Source of the DNA: Trebouxia sp. TZW2008
Lineage: Eukaryota; Chlorophyta; Trebouxiophyceae; Trebouxiales; Trebouxiaceae
Assembly: GCA_002118135.1 (NCBI GenBank)
Contig: BDIU01000128.1
Coordinates: 109,195 to 173,194 of the forward strand
Length of the DNA: 64,000 bases
Direction of reading: 5' to 3'
The notes under the pieces were generated by a model. It did no database searches. It worked only from the letters and a program-made list of their open reading frames with translations, and had not been told where the DNA came from. The translations under genes and the position numbers were made by a program. Positions 25,601 to 40,600 of this stretch are shown piece by piece (within the stretch, counting starts at the first letter, position 1; each line of letters begins with the position of its first letter).

Positions 25601-28600
25601 CCGCCATCCTCCTGTTGTCACCTGCACTAGATACTGCTCAACTTGCTGCATGCTTGTCGCTGAAGAACAAGCATCTTGCACAACCGAGAATGCCAACACT
25701 GACTGTGGGGCTGACTTGATGGTCAGCAACAAGTTCGCAACAACTTTGAGCACCAAGCTAATCAGCAGTGCCTTGGCTGTTCAATACACCGCACTGCCTG
25801 CCGTCAGTTGCATTAGATACTGCTCATATTGCTGCATGTTTGCTGACAATTGCAGCCATCCTCGCAATAAAGGATGAAATCACTTGTTGAGGGATTGGCT
25901 TGACAGTCAGCAATATGTATGCTGCAATTTTGAGCAACAAGCTAATCAGCAGCTGCACAGCCATACAAAGCACCATTCTGCCTGCCATCAGTTGCATTAG
26001 ATACTGCTAACATTTCTGCATGCTTGCTGCTAACCACAGCCATCCCTCCAACAAAGGATGCAATCACTTGTTGTGGGGATGACATGATGGTCAGCAACAA
26101 GTGTGCACCGGCTGGAGCAATAAGCTAATCAGAAGCTTCTCAACTCCACGACACACCATTCTGCCAGCAATCAGCTGCATACATGTTGCCAAAAAATGTG
26201 CTGTGATGCCTATACAGCAGGTCATGCATGCAGTTCTACATATGCACAATTGGTTCAGATGGGTTACATGCTTTGCAATGTTGACTTTTTTGGACAACTA
26301 TGCACACTGTCAGCCGCATGCAGTGCTTGATTGCTGCAACTTTATTGTTGCTGCTTGAGCCAAAGCCAAAACAAAGGGTGCAATCATTTGTGCTGGCGCT
26401 GATTTAGCACCAACAACAAGCATGCAGCAACTAAGCTGATCAGCAGCTTCACAGCTGTACAACACACCATTCCTTTCGCAACAGTTGCGGTACTTAGCAC
26501 TCATACTCATACAGTAGCGCACCCATTGCTGACCATGACACCAACCCCACAACAGGTGCAATTGCTTGTTGTGGGATTGATTTCATGGTCAGCAACAAGT
26601 GCGCAACAATTTTGAGCACAAATCTCATCAGTAGCTTCACAGCTCTAGAAAGCTCTGTTTTGCCTGGTAGCAGTTGCATTAGATACTGCTCAAAATGCTG
26701 CATACTTGTTGCTCATCATCCAGCATCTCCCCCAACAAAGGATGCAATCACCTGTTGGCTGAGCTTGATGATCAGCAACAGGTACAAGGCAAGTTGAGCA
26801 CCGATCTAATCAGCAACTCTACAGCTGTCTAAAGCACCATTATGCCTGCAATCAGCTGCATCAGATATTGCTCAAACTGCTGCGCACAGGTTGCTGACCA
26901 CGCCGGCAACCCCACAACAAGCAACTGCACCCTTTGTTGTGAGATTGGTCTGGTGGTCAACAAGTGCGCAACAACCCTGAGCACCTGCTGGTAAGCTGGT
27001 TGGCAGTGCCTCAGCCAAACAAAGCACAAGTCTGCCTGCAATCAGCTGCGTTGGACACTGTTCAATTTGCTGCCCATCTGTTGCTGATGGTCAAGCCAAC
27101 CAGCAAACAATGAGTGCAATCGCTTGTTGTGGAGTTGGCCTGATGGTCCTCAACACGTGTGCAACAGCTTTGCGCATTAATCTCATCAGCAGCTCCACAG
27201 CTGTACAAGGTGCCATTCCTTTTGCAACCACTTATAGTACTTGGTACTCAAAATGCTGCATAATCATTACTGACCATGCTGCCAACCTGATAACAAAGCA
27301 TGCACAATTGGTTGTCGGGTTGGCTTCATGGTCAGCAATAGGTATGCAACAGCTTGAGCACCAAGCTCATCAACAGCTTCTTTATTCCATAAAGCACCGT
27401 TCTGGCCGCAATCAGCTATGTTGTATACTGCTCAGATCATTAAATATTTGTTACTGACAGTTCAGCCAAGCCCTTAACGAAGAATGCAATCACTTGTTGT
27501 GGAGTTGGCCTGATGGCCAGCAACAGGTATGCAACAACTTTAGCACCAAGCTAATCAGCAGTGCCACGGCCATACACAGCACCATTCCTTTTGCAACCAG
27601 TTGTGGTACTTAGCACTCAAATTGCTGCTCACCTCATTGCTGATCACGCCACCAACTCCACAACAAAGGGTGCAATGGCTTGTTGTGGGATTGATTTCAC
27701 GGTCAGCAACAAGCATGCAAACGCTCAAGGACCAAGCTAATCAGCAGCTTTGCAATCCCACAAAGCACCATTCTGCCTGCCGTCATCTGCATTAGATACT
27801 GCTCAAATTGCTGCATACTCATTACTGACAATTCAGCCATCCCCTCAACAAAGGATGCAATCACTTGTTGTGGGATTGGCTTGGCGGTCAGCAACAGGTA
27901 TGCAACAGCTTGAGCACCAAGCTAATCAGTTAGCTTCTCAATTGCACAAAGAATGCTGCAAATTGAGGCAAACGGTCATGAGACTTCACTGTCAAGCGTG
28001 TCAATGAGTACGCTTCTATAATGTCATCGTTGGCTGCTATTTGCTACATTTGAGCTACAATGCCAACAGTACATGGGTATGGTTCCCATCAACAGTGGTC
28101 TGCGCACTGACCTCAAGGAGGTGTGGGTTATGATAGCTGCCTGAACTTGCGGTACCGAGTTTGGTACCTTCTGAAAGAACACCCTGGCATTTTCATTATT
28201 GCTGTATGACTGTGTTCACAATGCAGAGTTTGCCTACTTGATGACAGTCATGGATTGTATATGAACTGACCTTGAGCTTGGGTTGAGTTTACCATGATAG
28301 CTGAGTTGTGGTGGCGAGTTAGGTATCCTCTGAAATTGCGCTCTGGTATTGTCATTGTTGACTATGACTGCTTTCACGATGCAAGCTGTATCTACTCATT
28401 GACAGTCTTGGGTGGTGTATGCTCACCTTGAGGTTGGGTTGAGTTGACCATGACAGCTGCCTGAACTTGTGGCGGTGAGTTAGGTATCCTCTGAAAGTAC
28501 ACTCTGGCATTGTCATTGTTGGCTTTCTCTATGGCGTCAGTGATGTTATCTTGGTAGTACTCCACGCTGCGAGCTAGCTCCTTATCAACTGTTGGGCCCC

Positions 28601-31600
28601 TCCAACCCTCGCCTGCAGTCTTGTGGGCCTCCCTTATCAGACTCTCAGCTTCCTGCAGTGAAGATGCTGTATGAGTATTGCAGCAATGTTGACAGGATCT
28701 TAGTAGCTTGGTTTGACTGCTCTGTTTGCATTCATCTGCTTTTGTATATGGGGTGTCATCCGCAACAAAACGATATCCTACATCACTTGTCATGTCTACA
28801 CGGTCTTCATAATTTGCTGGTAAGGTATCCTTCACAGAATCTTCTTGCAGGATCTGCTCTTTTGACAAAGGTTGTGTTTTTTGTCTACAATACAACCCTA
28901 CCAACTCTTGCCTGCTTTTTTGTGAGATACCCTTATCAGGCTCTCAATTTTCTGCATTGCAATTACAACAAACTTGGTTGAAGTCTGATGTCTTGTTTTA
29001 TAGCATTCAGCATCAATAATGCCGTTCTGGTATTACTCCAGGCTGTCTGCTGTTGGGCTGCACCACCCTTCGCCTGCAGTCTTGTGTGCTTCCCTTGTCA
29101 GACTCTCGGCTTCCTACAGCAAACAAAGCATTGTCGTCAGACCAAGCATTAGTGACCTTCTTGCTGTGCAAAGTCGTTGTTGGACGACAAGCTGTGTATT
29201 TGTTGTTAGGCCTCGCCAACCCTCGCCTGCAATTTTGTGGGACTCTCTTGTCAGACTCTCGGCTTCCTACAGCAAACAAAGCATTTTTATCAAACCAGTC
29301 ATCAGTGACCTTCTTGCTGTGCAAAGTCAGTGTTGTGTGAACAGCCGTTCAGTTGTTGATAGGCCTCATCAACCTTTGTCTTGTGAGCTTTCTTCATCGG
29401 ACTCTCAGCTTCCTGTGGCAACTAGACCCTGTGAGCATTGCAGCAGACATGACGTGATCATCTTTGTGAATCTTCTCTTTTTATCAAGTTTGAGCTTTGC
29501 GTCTACTGTTGGGCCTTTTGCCTGCTGTCTAGTAGCTTCCCTTATTACAATCTCGGCTTCCTGCTGCGAAGACACTGAGTGAGCAATCCAGATGACAGAA
29601 GGGTCGCTTTGCCCTGTTGAGAGGCCGATCATTGGCAGCCCTTTCTTGCTGATTGCCGAAGCTGATTGCCGAATGCAGCTTGGTTAGGCAGGACGGAAGC
29701 GTCTGAATGTGCTTGCATGTAGACATTTCAGCAAACACCTGACCCAGCTTGCACTCGACACAGCAGCCTCAGCAGCTTTGAACAGCAGCATGCACAGCAG
29801 GCCAAGCATGCAAGGCAGGGTGCCGGCGTCTACATGAGCTTGCATGTAGACGCGGTGTGACCTGCCAGACCCAGCTTGCCCTCAACACGACAGCCTTGGC
29901 AGCTAAGAGCAGCAGGAAGCACAGCAGCCAAAGCATGCAAAGCAGGCAGAGCAGGATGCAGGTGTCTGCATGTGCTTGACTGTAGACACTTTGTGGCCTG
30001 CCTTCACCAGCTCACCTTTACAATGCAGCCTCGACAGCAGCATGCACAGCAGGCAAAGCATGCAAAGCATGCAAAGCAGGCACAGCAGGGGATCACAGTC
30101 AAATGCCAGTGCCAGCAGGCAAACAACCCACTCCAAACGTCTTCAGAGCAGCTAAATTTTGTCTTGGATGTATGAGTTGATCAGGATTTCCCCGTTCTAT
30201 TTCCAGTTGCAGACAGCTGGCGTGTGCTGCAGCGCAACATTGGTGAGCAATGCATCCGCAACAAAAGCAAGCAGCAACAGCGCCTGTAAGGAAGGAGAAT
30301 TGCTCCTGCAGTCACTGCAGTCACTGCAGCTACAGTCACATCAGCTGTGTCTGCAAGACATACATGCCTGCAATTCCCATGAGGCTCTCTAAAGACGAGC
30401 ATGAGGGAACTTTGTGGGAACAGCAGGCAAGCTCAATCTTGCAGCAACACCTGCTATTCTTGCATGCAGTGAGCTGCATCCCATGACGTTTCAGCTTACA
30501 CTTGCTGCATTTGTTGTGTTACATCAGTGTGCTGCAACTGATGCAAACAAGTGGGGACTGTGTGAGCTCAACAGACACTGACCGCAGTCTCTGCAAGCTA
30601 TGCATGCCTGAAGACTGCCATGAGGCTCTCTGAACATTAGCTTGAAAGAGCCTTTTAGCAACCAGGCAGGTGCAAGGCTGCATTGACAGCCCCCGTAGCT
30701 GCTGCTCTTGCAAACAAAGAGGTACAGCCTGTGTCTTTCCAGCTTAGTACTGCTGCACCTGTTGTTGTACATTGTTGTGCTGCAACTGATGCAAACAAGT
30801 TGCACTCAGCAGACACCGACTGTGGCAGGTGCAAGACTTGCATGCCTGAAGAACACTGAGAGGCTCTCTGAAGACTGGCTTGAAAGATCCCATGCAGCTT
30901 TCTCAGGCAGGTGCGACCCTGCATTGACCACTGTCAGAGTCGCCGCTGGGCCTGCCTGCCAAGAGCTGCAGCAAGCGGTAGCTGAGAAGTCATGACGCAT
31001 TGGCTAAAGAGTGCAATCAAATACCTGCATCAATAGCCAATGCCTTTGCTGCAAGCTATCTGCCTGCTGTCTGAATTGGCTCCTGAACCCCTACTGCTTA
31101 TTGGAAGTATCCAAAGAGGCACAGAACCAACAGGCAATTCAGCCAGCCAAAGAGGCACCAGCAACAACATGCAGCAGCTGTTTTGTCAGAGAGTGCAGTA
31201 TGACATTCAGGGCAACAGCAAATGCAGTGTTGCTAGAATCTGCCTGCCGTCCGAATCAGCTCCTGTCCCCTTCTTCTTATTGGAAGTGTCCCAAGAGGAA
31301 CAGAACAGGGACTTGAGTCCGCTGGCCAAACATGCATTAGCAACAACATGCAGCAGCTGTTTTGTCAGAGAGTGCAGTATGACGTTTAGGGCAACAGCAA
31401 ATGCAGTGTTGCTAGAGTCTGCCTGCCGTCTGAATTAGCTCATGTCCCCTTCTTCTTATTGGAAGTGTCCCAAGAGGAATAGAACAAGGAATCAAGTCGG
31501 CCGGCCAAACAGGCACCAGCAGCAACATGCAGCAGGTGATTTGTCAGAGACTGCGCTACCACATGTGTGTCAACAGCAAGTGCCGTGTTGCCTGCGTGAA

Positions 31601-34600
31601 TCTGCCTGCCGTCTGATTCAGCTCCGACCACTGCTTCTTGTTGGATGAGTTGAAAATTGCAAGGGGCAAAGAGCTAAGTCAGCAGGCTGAACAGGCACTA
31701 GCAGCAACAAGCAGCAGCTGTTTTCTCAGAGAGTGCAGTATAACATGTGGGGCAACAACAAGCATCTGTGCTGCAAGATTTTTAGATGCCTTCTGAATCA
31801 GGTCCTGCCCCTTGCAGACTGAACATTGTCAAGGATGCAATGGGCAAAGACCTGTTTTAGGAGGCTCAGCAGGCACAAACAGCAACAGGTCCTGGGTATG
31901 AAATAATCAGGGTACTGGAGCCATTGCATGGGCTTTGACTGGCTGTCTGCCTGTCACTAAGAGGACATTGAACCAAGAACTTCAAACCAGGCAGCTCTCA
32001 AGTTGCTGATGTGCTGATAAATCAGGACAGCCTGGCTCAATGTGCATCAGCAACAGATCTTGCCGACAGGGACTGGCAGAGATTGCAACCACTGCATGGG
32101 AATTCAGCAGTTGTCTGTCACCAGAAGGACACTGGGCCAACAGCCCTGCACCCAGCAACACACAGGCTGCTGATGTGCTGATAGCTCAGGACAGCCTGGC
32201 TCAACGTGCATCAGCAACAGGTCTTGACAACGGGGACTGGCAGAGTTTGCAGCCATTGCAGGCGGATTCAGCTCCTGTCTGTCACCAGAAGGACACTGAG
32301 ACCAGGTCTCTGAGACTTGAAGCACTTGAAAACATTGTTGTGCTGGTAGATCAGGAAAGCCTGGCCCAGTGTGCATCAGCAACATGTCTTGGCTGCAAAG
32401 ATGTACAGAGTATGCAGCCAGTGCATGGGTGCATGGCGTTTCAGCGCTTGTCTGTCACCAGCAGCGCGTTGAAGCAATGGGACCAGATCTAGCAGCACTC
32501 GGGCTGCTGATGTGCTGACAGATCAGGACAACTTGGCCCAATGTGCATCAGCAACAGGTTTTGGCTATTGGGTCAGGCAGAGTCTACAGCCAGTGCATGG
32601 GGGTTCAGCACATGTCTGTCACTAGAAGGACACTTCGCCAACAGCCCTGCACCCAGCAGCACTCAGGCCGCTGATGTGCTGTAAGGTCAGAACAGCTTGG
32701 CCCAATGTGCATCAGCAACAATTTTTGGCTATTGGGTCTGGCAGAGTTTGCAGCCATTGCATGGGGATTCAGAACCAGAAGCGCATTGAAGCAATGAGAC
32801 CAGATCTAGCAACACTCGGGCTGCTGATGTGCTGACAGATCAGGACAGATTGGCCTCATGTGCATCAGTAACAGGTTTTGGCTATAGGGTCTGGCAGAGT
32901 TTGCAGCCAGTGCATGGGGACTGAGCTCCGGTCTGTCACCAGAAGAACGTCGAGCTAGACCTCCAAAACCAGCAACACCCAGGCCACTGATAGGCTGGTA
33001 GGTGTTGGCTGCTACAATGCAGAAGAAGAAAGGCAATACAAAGCCTGAATGGCTTCACAGCCAAGCTCAGCAAGATATTTCATCTTGCTGAGGGTGCCTT
33101 TGAAGCCATTCAGGCTTCCATCTGCAGTCCTTCCACCTGCACTTGATTTAGCGTAATTGCAGTGCCAAGTCAGCTGCTACTGCAGTGAAGAAGCAGGGAG
33201 GTGATAGGAAGCCTGACTGGCTTTGAAAGCCCTCCTCATCAAGAAACAACATTTGTTGAGAAGTGTCTTGAAGCAATGAAGGCTTTCAAGTGATCATAGC
33301 TGCAGTCTTGAGCAGGTTGGCTGCAGTACCCTGCTGCATGCAGACAAAGCGTAAACACAAGAAGAAAGGCAGTAGAGAGCCTGAATGGCTTCACGGTCCT
33401 CTCGCAACAGGAAGACAAGCCATCTTGTGTAGAAATGACTTGAAGCCATGAACGCTTCTGTCTGCAGTCCTTGCTGTTACAGACTTCAGCATCAGTGGCT
33501 GCAGTGCCAAGTCGGCTGCTGCTGCAGTGCGGGAACAAGGAGGCAACAGAAGGCCTGAATGACTACATGCCCCTCCTCAACAAGATTAGTCATCTTGCTG
33601 AAGAGCGCCTTGAAGCCATCAAGGCTTCCATGTGCATCCCTGCTGGATGTAGACGCTAGCATCAGTGACTGCAGTGCCAAGTTGGCTGCTGCGGCAGTGC
33701 AGAGAAGCTGGGCCAGTAGAAAGCCTGAATGACTACATGCCCACTCATAGGAACACAATTTATCTTGCTGAACACAGTCCTGAAGCCATGAAGGCGCATT
33801 CTTTCCTCTTATAGATTACAGCAAGAGCAGCTGCAGTACCACATGTTGGCTGCTGCTGCAATGCAGTGAAAGGGAGGCAACAGAAAGCCTGAATGGCCTC
33901 GTGACCAACTTCAGCAAAGTGGATTTCTCTTGCTGGCAACAGTTCTGAAGCGATGGAGGCTTCCATCTGCAGTCCTTGCTCTTACAGACTCCAGCATCCG
34001 TAGCTGCAGTGCAAAGACGGCTGCTGCTGCAGTGCAGACAAATGGTTGGACCACTAGTAAGCCTGAAGGGCTGCGTGTCTAGATTCAGCATTTTAGTTGG
34101 AATATCTTGCTGAGTCTAGCTACGAAGCCATTAACGCTTCCATCTGCAGTCCTTCCACTTGCACTTGATTCCGGCGCTTGTAATTGCAGTGCTAAGTCAG
34201 CTGCTGCTACAGTGCAGAAGAAGAAAGGCACTAGAAAACCTGAATGACTCAATGCCACTACACAGGAAGACAAGTCATATCTTGCTGAAGCGGGGCGTTG
34301 AAGCCATCCAGGTTTCCATCTGCAGTCATCCTTCTTACAGACTCCCGCATCAGCGGCTGCAGTGGCAAGTTGGCTGCTGTTGCAGTGCAGAAAACAGGAG
34401 GCAGCGCAAAGCATTTACAACTCCACGACCTATCCTCCACAAGATAAATTATCTTACTGAAGACAGTCCTGAAGCCATGAAGGCTGCAGTTCTTGCGCTT
34501 ACAGACTCCAGCATCAGTGGCTGCAGTGCCAAGATGGCTGCTGCTGCAGTGCAGACAAATGGTTGGACCACTAGTGAGCCTGAATGGCTTTGTGTCTAGA

Positions 34601-37600
34601 CTCAGTAAGATAATTCAGATGAGATACCTTGCTGAGTATAGATACAAAGCCATTCAGGCTTTGACCTGCAGTCCTTCCACTCGCACTTGATTCCAGCGCC
34701 TGTAACTGCGGTGCCAAGTTGGCTGCTGCTGCAGTGCAGAAGGAAAAACGGCACTAGACAGCCTGCATTGCTTCATTACCGTCCACAGGAGGACAAGTCA
34801 TCTTGCTGACGACAGCCTTGAAGCCATGAAGGCGTCTATCTGCAGTCCTTGCTCTTGCAGACTTTAGCGTCAGTGGTTGCAGTGTCAAGTTGGCTGCTGC
34901 TGCAGTGCAGACAAAAGGGAAGCAGTAGAAATCTACATGACCCATCTCAACAATCTTGCTGAGACCGTCCTTGAAGCCATGAAGGTTTTCAAGTGCAGTG
35001 CTTCCTCTTTCAGCAGTGTCAAGTTGGCTGCTGCGGCAGTGCAGAGAAGCAGGGCCAGTGGAAAGCCTGAATGACTACATGCTCCCTCACAGGAAGACAA
35101 GCCATCTTGCCGAGAAGGGGTCTCAAAGCCAATCAAGCTTGCATCTGATTCCCTTCTTCCTACACACCAGCCATACCTCTCCTACCCATGTCCAAGCTCC
35201 TGTTATCATGCCTAATGGTACGCACTTTTCTTATTCTTGTCTTGTCTTACAGAGTCCAGCCCTGTCTGATGCTGAGTTTGTCTCAGCTTCAAAAACTTAG
35301 TAAGATTGACAGAGTCAGATTGTAGCTATGATTTCTGAGGGATCAAGATGAGACGCATCGTCAAGCAGCTAAAAAATGAACAAGAATGACACCGTCTGCA
35401 GCACCGACATCTGAGGCGTTAAGACAAAATGCGATATCAAGTCCTGTTGGTAGCTCCAAGTCAGCAAGATTGATATTGGCTGGATTGTAGCAATGATTTG
35501 TGACGAACTTGTAACGCATGCACCGTGTGGTTTGTGTTGAGCCTTGTTGCAACCAGAGGGATGACCTGATGACAGTCACGGCCTGTACAGTGTGTCCAAT
35601 AACCCCAATGATACTCAAACGCAACAGGTGAGCCACCAGCATATGTTGTGCCAAGTCATGCCTATCATATCATTGCCTCCATCCTTTACCAACGGGACTT
35701 TTCTATCGCGATGCTGAGGGGTCAACCCTACATAGGCGTCAAGTCCTGGACACTGCTATGGCAGGCTAGAGCAGGGTGGGGCAGAGCAGGGTAGAGCGGG
35801 GGTCAGGGGCAGGACAAGAGCAGGGGCAGGGCACCTGAAGGCATGCAAGGGCATTGCCGCATTCATCATCTGCTAGTTGGATTTCTCCATTTTGCTGCTG
35901 AGCAGTTCAGCTTAACACCTGGACAGTGCAACTGCAGTGCATGGCAGGGTGGGTTTGCAAAAAGAGGGAAGGGGGAGGGGGGGGAGCACGGGGAGGGGGG
36001 GCAAGACAAGCGCAGGGCAGGGCACCTGAAGGCATGCTAGGGCATTGCCGCATTCATCATCTGCCAGTTGGACTTCTCCATTGCGCTGTTGAGCAAGTGC
36101 CCCAAACAACAGCCTCTTGGTATGCACATGTGCTGCCCACACCTACAGACCATAACACCATCAGTCACTACATAGCAGTACAGACTGTACATTGTGGCAA
36201 GCAAAGGAAGCACAGATGAAGTTCTCCATTGCACTGCTGAGCATTTGCCCCAAACAACAGCCTCTTAGTGCGCACATGTGCCACCCAGACCTGTGGACAG
36301 CCCCATTGTTGGGGTTTGCATGAACTTCAACGAAGTACTAGAGGACCAGGAAGCAGCATGCTGCATGCAGAGGATTGCTTTGTGATGCGCACTGAACCAC
36401 GCACGTGTCACTGGTGCTCGCAAGCATAGCAGAACAATGTAGATTGCTACAGGGGTTGGCATGATTCACCTGGCCTAAGTATTTGCGCAGCTGCTGGATG
36501 TTGTCAAGCTCCTCTATGTCTTTGTAGTACTGTGACACCTGAGCTGCCAACCTGCAGCCAAACGCAACACAGTCATCACACCAGCCAAAAAAAAGTTGAC
36601 TTTCATTCTCTGTGTCTCTGTAGTGCTTGAGCTGATCTGCAGCACAGAACATAGAACTTCATTGCAATGTGTCCAAATCAGGTGATTGGGGTATTACAGC
36701 TTTTGCACAAGCCTGAGGCAGTGATTTCTACTGTGAAGCTTGTGCTGGTGTGATTGCAAGCGAACCACATTACGCAAGGTCCACCGCATGACAGCTGCTT
36801 CATCCTTCTTGTGACAAGCAATACTAGTGTTTGGTTCCCAAAAGTGCACTGTCCATGCACCAAGGGGTGGTACTTGTACTGAGAGATTGATGCATACATA
36901 CCTGGCCAGCACAGCGGGGTTCTTCTTGTCTCTGCTAGCCTTGTGGTAGAAACTCTCCTGGGCTTGTGCAAGCATCAGCAGCTCCAACATCTCTGTGCAG
37001 TTGGTGCTGACGTCAAAAGAGGGTACGTCGTCTAGTTGAGGCGCCACAACATTGTGCAGCAGCTTGAAATAACCAGCAGCTTCCTGCCAGCAAGAAACAG
37101 GTGTCATTGTAAAGACATTAGCAGCATGTTAACACCAAAATCATGTCTGCGTTAGCATGAGCAGCTCTGACATCTTGTGCAGTTGGTGCTGACACCAAAG
37201 GAGGGCATGTCGTCTAGTTGACGCGCCACAACATTGTGCAGCAGCATGAAGTAACCAGCGGCTTCCTGCAACATGACAGAGGATTCTGTTACAAATTGGC
37301 TTTTGGTAAAGTCAGTTTAGCAGGGAAGCCATGGTATTGTTCAGAAAGATGCTGACATCAAATGAGGGGACGTCATCTAGCTGGGAAGCCCCAATATCTG
37401 TCAAAAAGACGCTGACGTCAAATGAGAGGACGTCATCAATTCGAGGCGTTACAACATTGTGCAAAAGCTTGAAGTAACCAGCAGCTTCCTGCAACATCAC
37501 AAACTTCTTTGTTGCAATTGGGCTGTGATTGAAATTCTGCTTGTTGGCCCCATCACACAACAGCATATCTGGACGAGTTGATTGAAGTCAATCGTACCAA

Positions 37601-40600
37601 GACGTAATGACAATTTGTGGCAGCTTGAAGTGATCAGCAGCTTCCAGCAACATCAGTAAACAGCTATATCTCGTTGAGTCCACTGAAGTCAATCAAGCTG
37701 AGCTCTGGCAATACCCATGCAGCAGCTTGAGATGCCTGGCGAGATAGGACTTGTGCCACACATACCTAGCAGTATATGCTGGAACATTTTATTATTATTA
37801 TGATGATTGTTACTATTATTGTTGTCAGTATCACTATTATTATTATTACTGTTATTATTATTATCATTTTTATCATCATCTTTACTATCATCATCATCAT
37901 CATTACTACTACTTTATTATTATTATTATTATTATTACTGTTATTATTATGATTATTAGCTTGAGATAATCAGCAGCTGCCTGCACCATTGCAGGCTACT
38001 TCAGGCAGCTCTGTTCTCACTAGACTCAAACTAGCCGATGCCAAAACAGACCACTTTGGCAAGTTGGTGCATCACAACGCTGTGCAGCAGCTTGCACCAA
38101 CCAGCAGCTTCCTGCAATGTCACAAGACAATCAAACCTGAATCAGTCATCAAAAGTCGATCAAAACAAGCTGCAACAACATTTTGTGGCAGCTTGAACTT
38201 AATGGTAGCTTGTTGCAATATCACAGACTATTTTGTGCAGTTGAGTCTTTACCAGAGCTGCTCTACATCAACAGGACTTAAATACAAGCAAACAGGTGAC
38301 GAGTATAGCTATCTATCACTCACACCACACAACTGTTACTAGTCTATACTGGTGATGGCTGACTGTCTATTAGCTCTCAGTCCTCGCACCAGCTTTGACA
38401 CAGAAACAAGACGAAGCGTACAGCTGATGCTTATCATTGGCTAGGATCGGTTACACGCTTCATTTTATTTCGTTGTCAAAGCTGTTGCGACAGCCGGGAG
38501 CGAATAGATAGTAACCCACTATCAGGGTGCACTAGCAACAGTTGTGTGGTATGAGTGATAGACATCGCTTGGCAACCGTCTACAGCACTACAGCAACGGT
38601 GACAGCAATATCAGACAGGAGCACTTCAGCAGCTAAAGAAAGGCAAGGCCCCATCCATGTCATGAAGCAGCTTGGAAGGTGTACAGTAGCTATTTGACCC
38701 AACACACATCACAATCATCTTGCATAAGATCAGCTCAAGTTGATCAAGCTCAAGACTTGTGACATCGTGCGGCAACTTCAAGCGCTTCCTTGAGACACCA
38801 GCAGCAAAAAGACAAGACCAGCGCTGGCAGATGCCAAATGTTGCCTCTTACTGCAAAATTTGCAAGCTATATGCAAAATGCAGTAAAAAACAAAATCAGG
38901 CAATTATCTTCAGGGCATTAGGAGATAGTTGCCTGGCACTGTTTCTTGCTACACTTGTGCACCAAGGTTGCAACTGTAGCAAGTAGGTGCTGATGCAGCA
39001 CAAACTCATACAGCACCTTTCAAGCAGCCTCAAACTCTTGCAGTATCAATGTAGCAGTCAGCACATAAATGACAGCTATTGCTGGACACTCTGTGTGTAC
39101 CCAAGATGTGAGTAGCGATCACTCAGTCAGGTCAAGCAAGGGATGTCAATGATCAGACCCAGACAAGCAAACAGTCCGCCATTGAAGGTCACAACAGGGA
39201 GCTTTTGTGAGCAGAAGCAGCCCAGGATATAAGAACCCCTTTTGTTCTGGTATTGAATGACGAGCATCTCACTTAAAAGGCAGATTTCAAACATCACCTG
39301 GCTCAACAGTCGCCATTCTGAGGCTGTTTTGCTCTTGTTTTCTGCCTTGCAAAAGTACAGTGATCAGCAACAAGCCAACATGCTTGTACATGGCAGCTGC
39401 CCCAGCATTCAGAGAAACAAGCTTACATTCTGTTGCCTGGAATGCATAGCTGAACTCATCTCGGCACAGAGCAGTGGGTTGCAAGGCATTGCATGTCCTT
39501 GGCTGAGTAGCACAACTTATGCAGTTTTGGGAATGGCAGCAATGAAAGACGTCACATATGTGACTTGCATGCTGGAGCTACGATCGTCACAGATGCGTCA
39601 TCTTCCATTGCTGCTTTCCCCAAAGGAGCAAAAGGTCATCAGCAGATCATCAGCAGCTGTATGAAGCTCAGCAGGAACAGCTTGTGGGTCTGCTGTGACA
39701 TGTGCATATACAGACCATCATTAAAAGGACATCATTGATGTAAAGACAAGCCCATTGAGAACCAAACACTGCATACTAGTTGCGCCGGAACCTCTGAGTA
39801 AGGACAACTCAGTATAAGGACAACATTCCTGGTGAACAGCGCAGTCATTACAATAATTGATGGAATTGTATACCTGAAAGTGCCTGGCAGCTGATTTCAA
39901 GCCACCGTCTGTGCATTGCATGTCCTTGGCTGAGTAGCATAGCTCCTGCTGATGCGGGAAAGGCAGCAATGAAAATGCCCTGACATTATAAGTCGTCAGG
40001 TTTCGGACGGTAGGGTTCCGAAAACCCTCAAAGAAATTTACAATTCTGTTTTTGGTAGGGGAATTGATTAGGTTGTAGGATTTAGGGTTTTAAGGGTTTT
40101 TTGCGCTTTCTACAGTGGGAATCACCTGATGCGGGAAAGGCAGCAATGAAAATGCGTCACATCTGCGACTACTGTAGCATCAGCATGCTAGTCACATATG
40201 TAATGGATTACATGTGTGATGGATTATATGTGTGACTAGCATGCTGATGCTACAATAGTCACAGATGTGACGCATCTCTCATTGCTGCTTTTACCAAAGG
40301 AGCGCAAGGCATGCATCAGCATGCAATATTGTTGATGAATCAGCCGACATTGACCAATGATTGATTGCATGAGAACTGCAGTACTGCGTCAGCATTCAGA
40401 AACTCAAGAAGTGGCTCCCAGGTTGTATAGCTCACGCCCTTTTGAGCAATCAGGCAATGCATACTGCCTTCATAGGGTAGCTCATGCTATGTTGGCCAGA
40501 GCAGCAAAAAGCACTCACATATGTGACTAGCATGCTGTTGCTATGGATGTGATGTGTCTTTCATCGCTGCTTTTGCCAACAGAGCACAAGGTGTGTGTCA

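Noticed and set aside
22790..27960. CRISPR-like regular arrays
   Set aside because: Units of 168 and 184 bp are repeated over their entire length with no spacers, and the locus is a eukaryotic intron.
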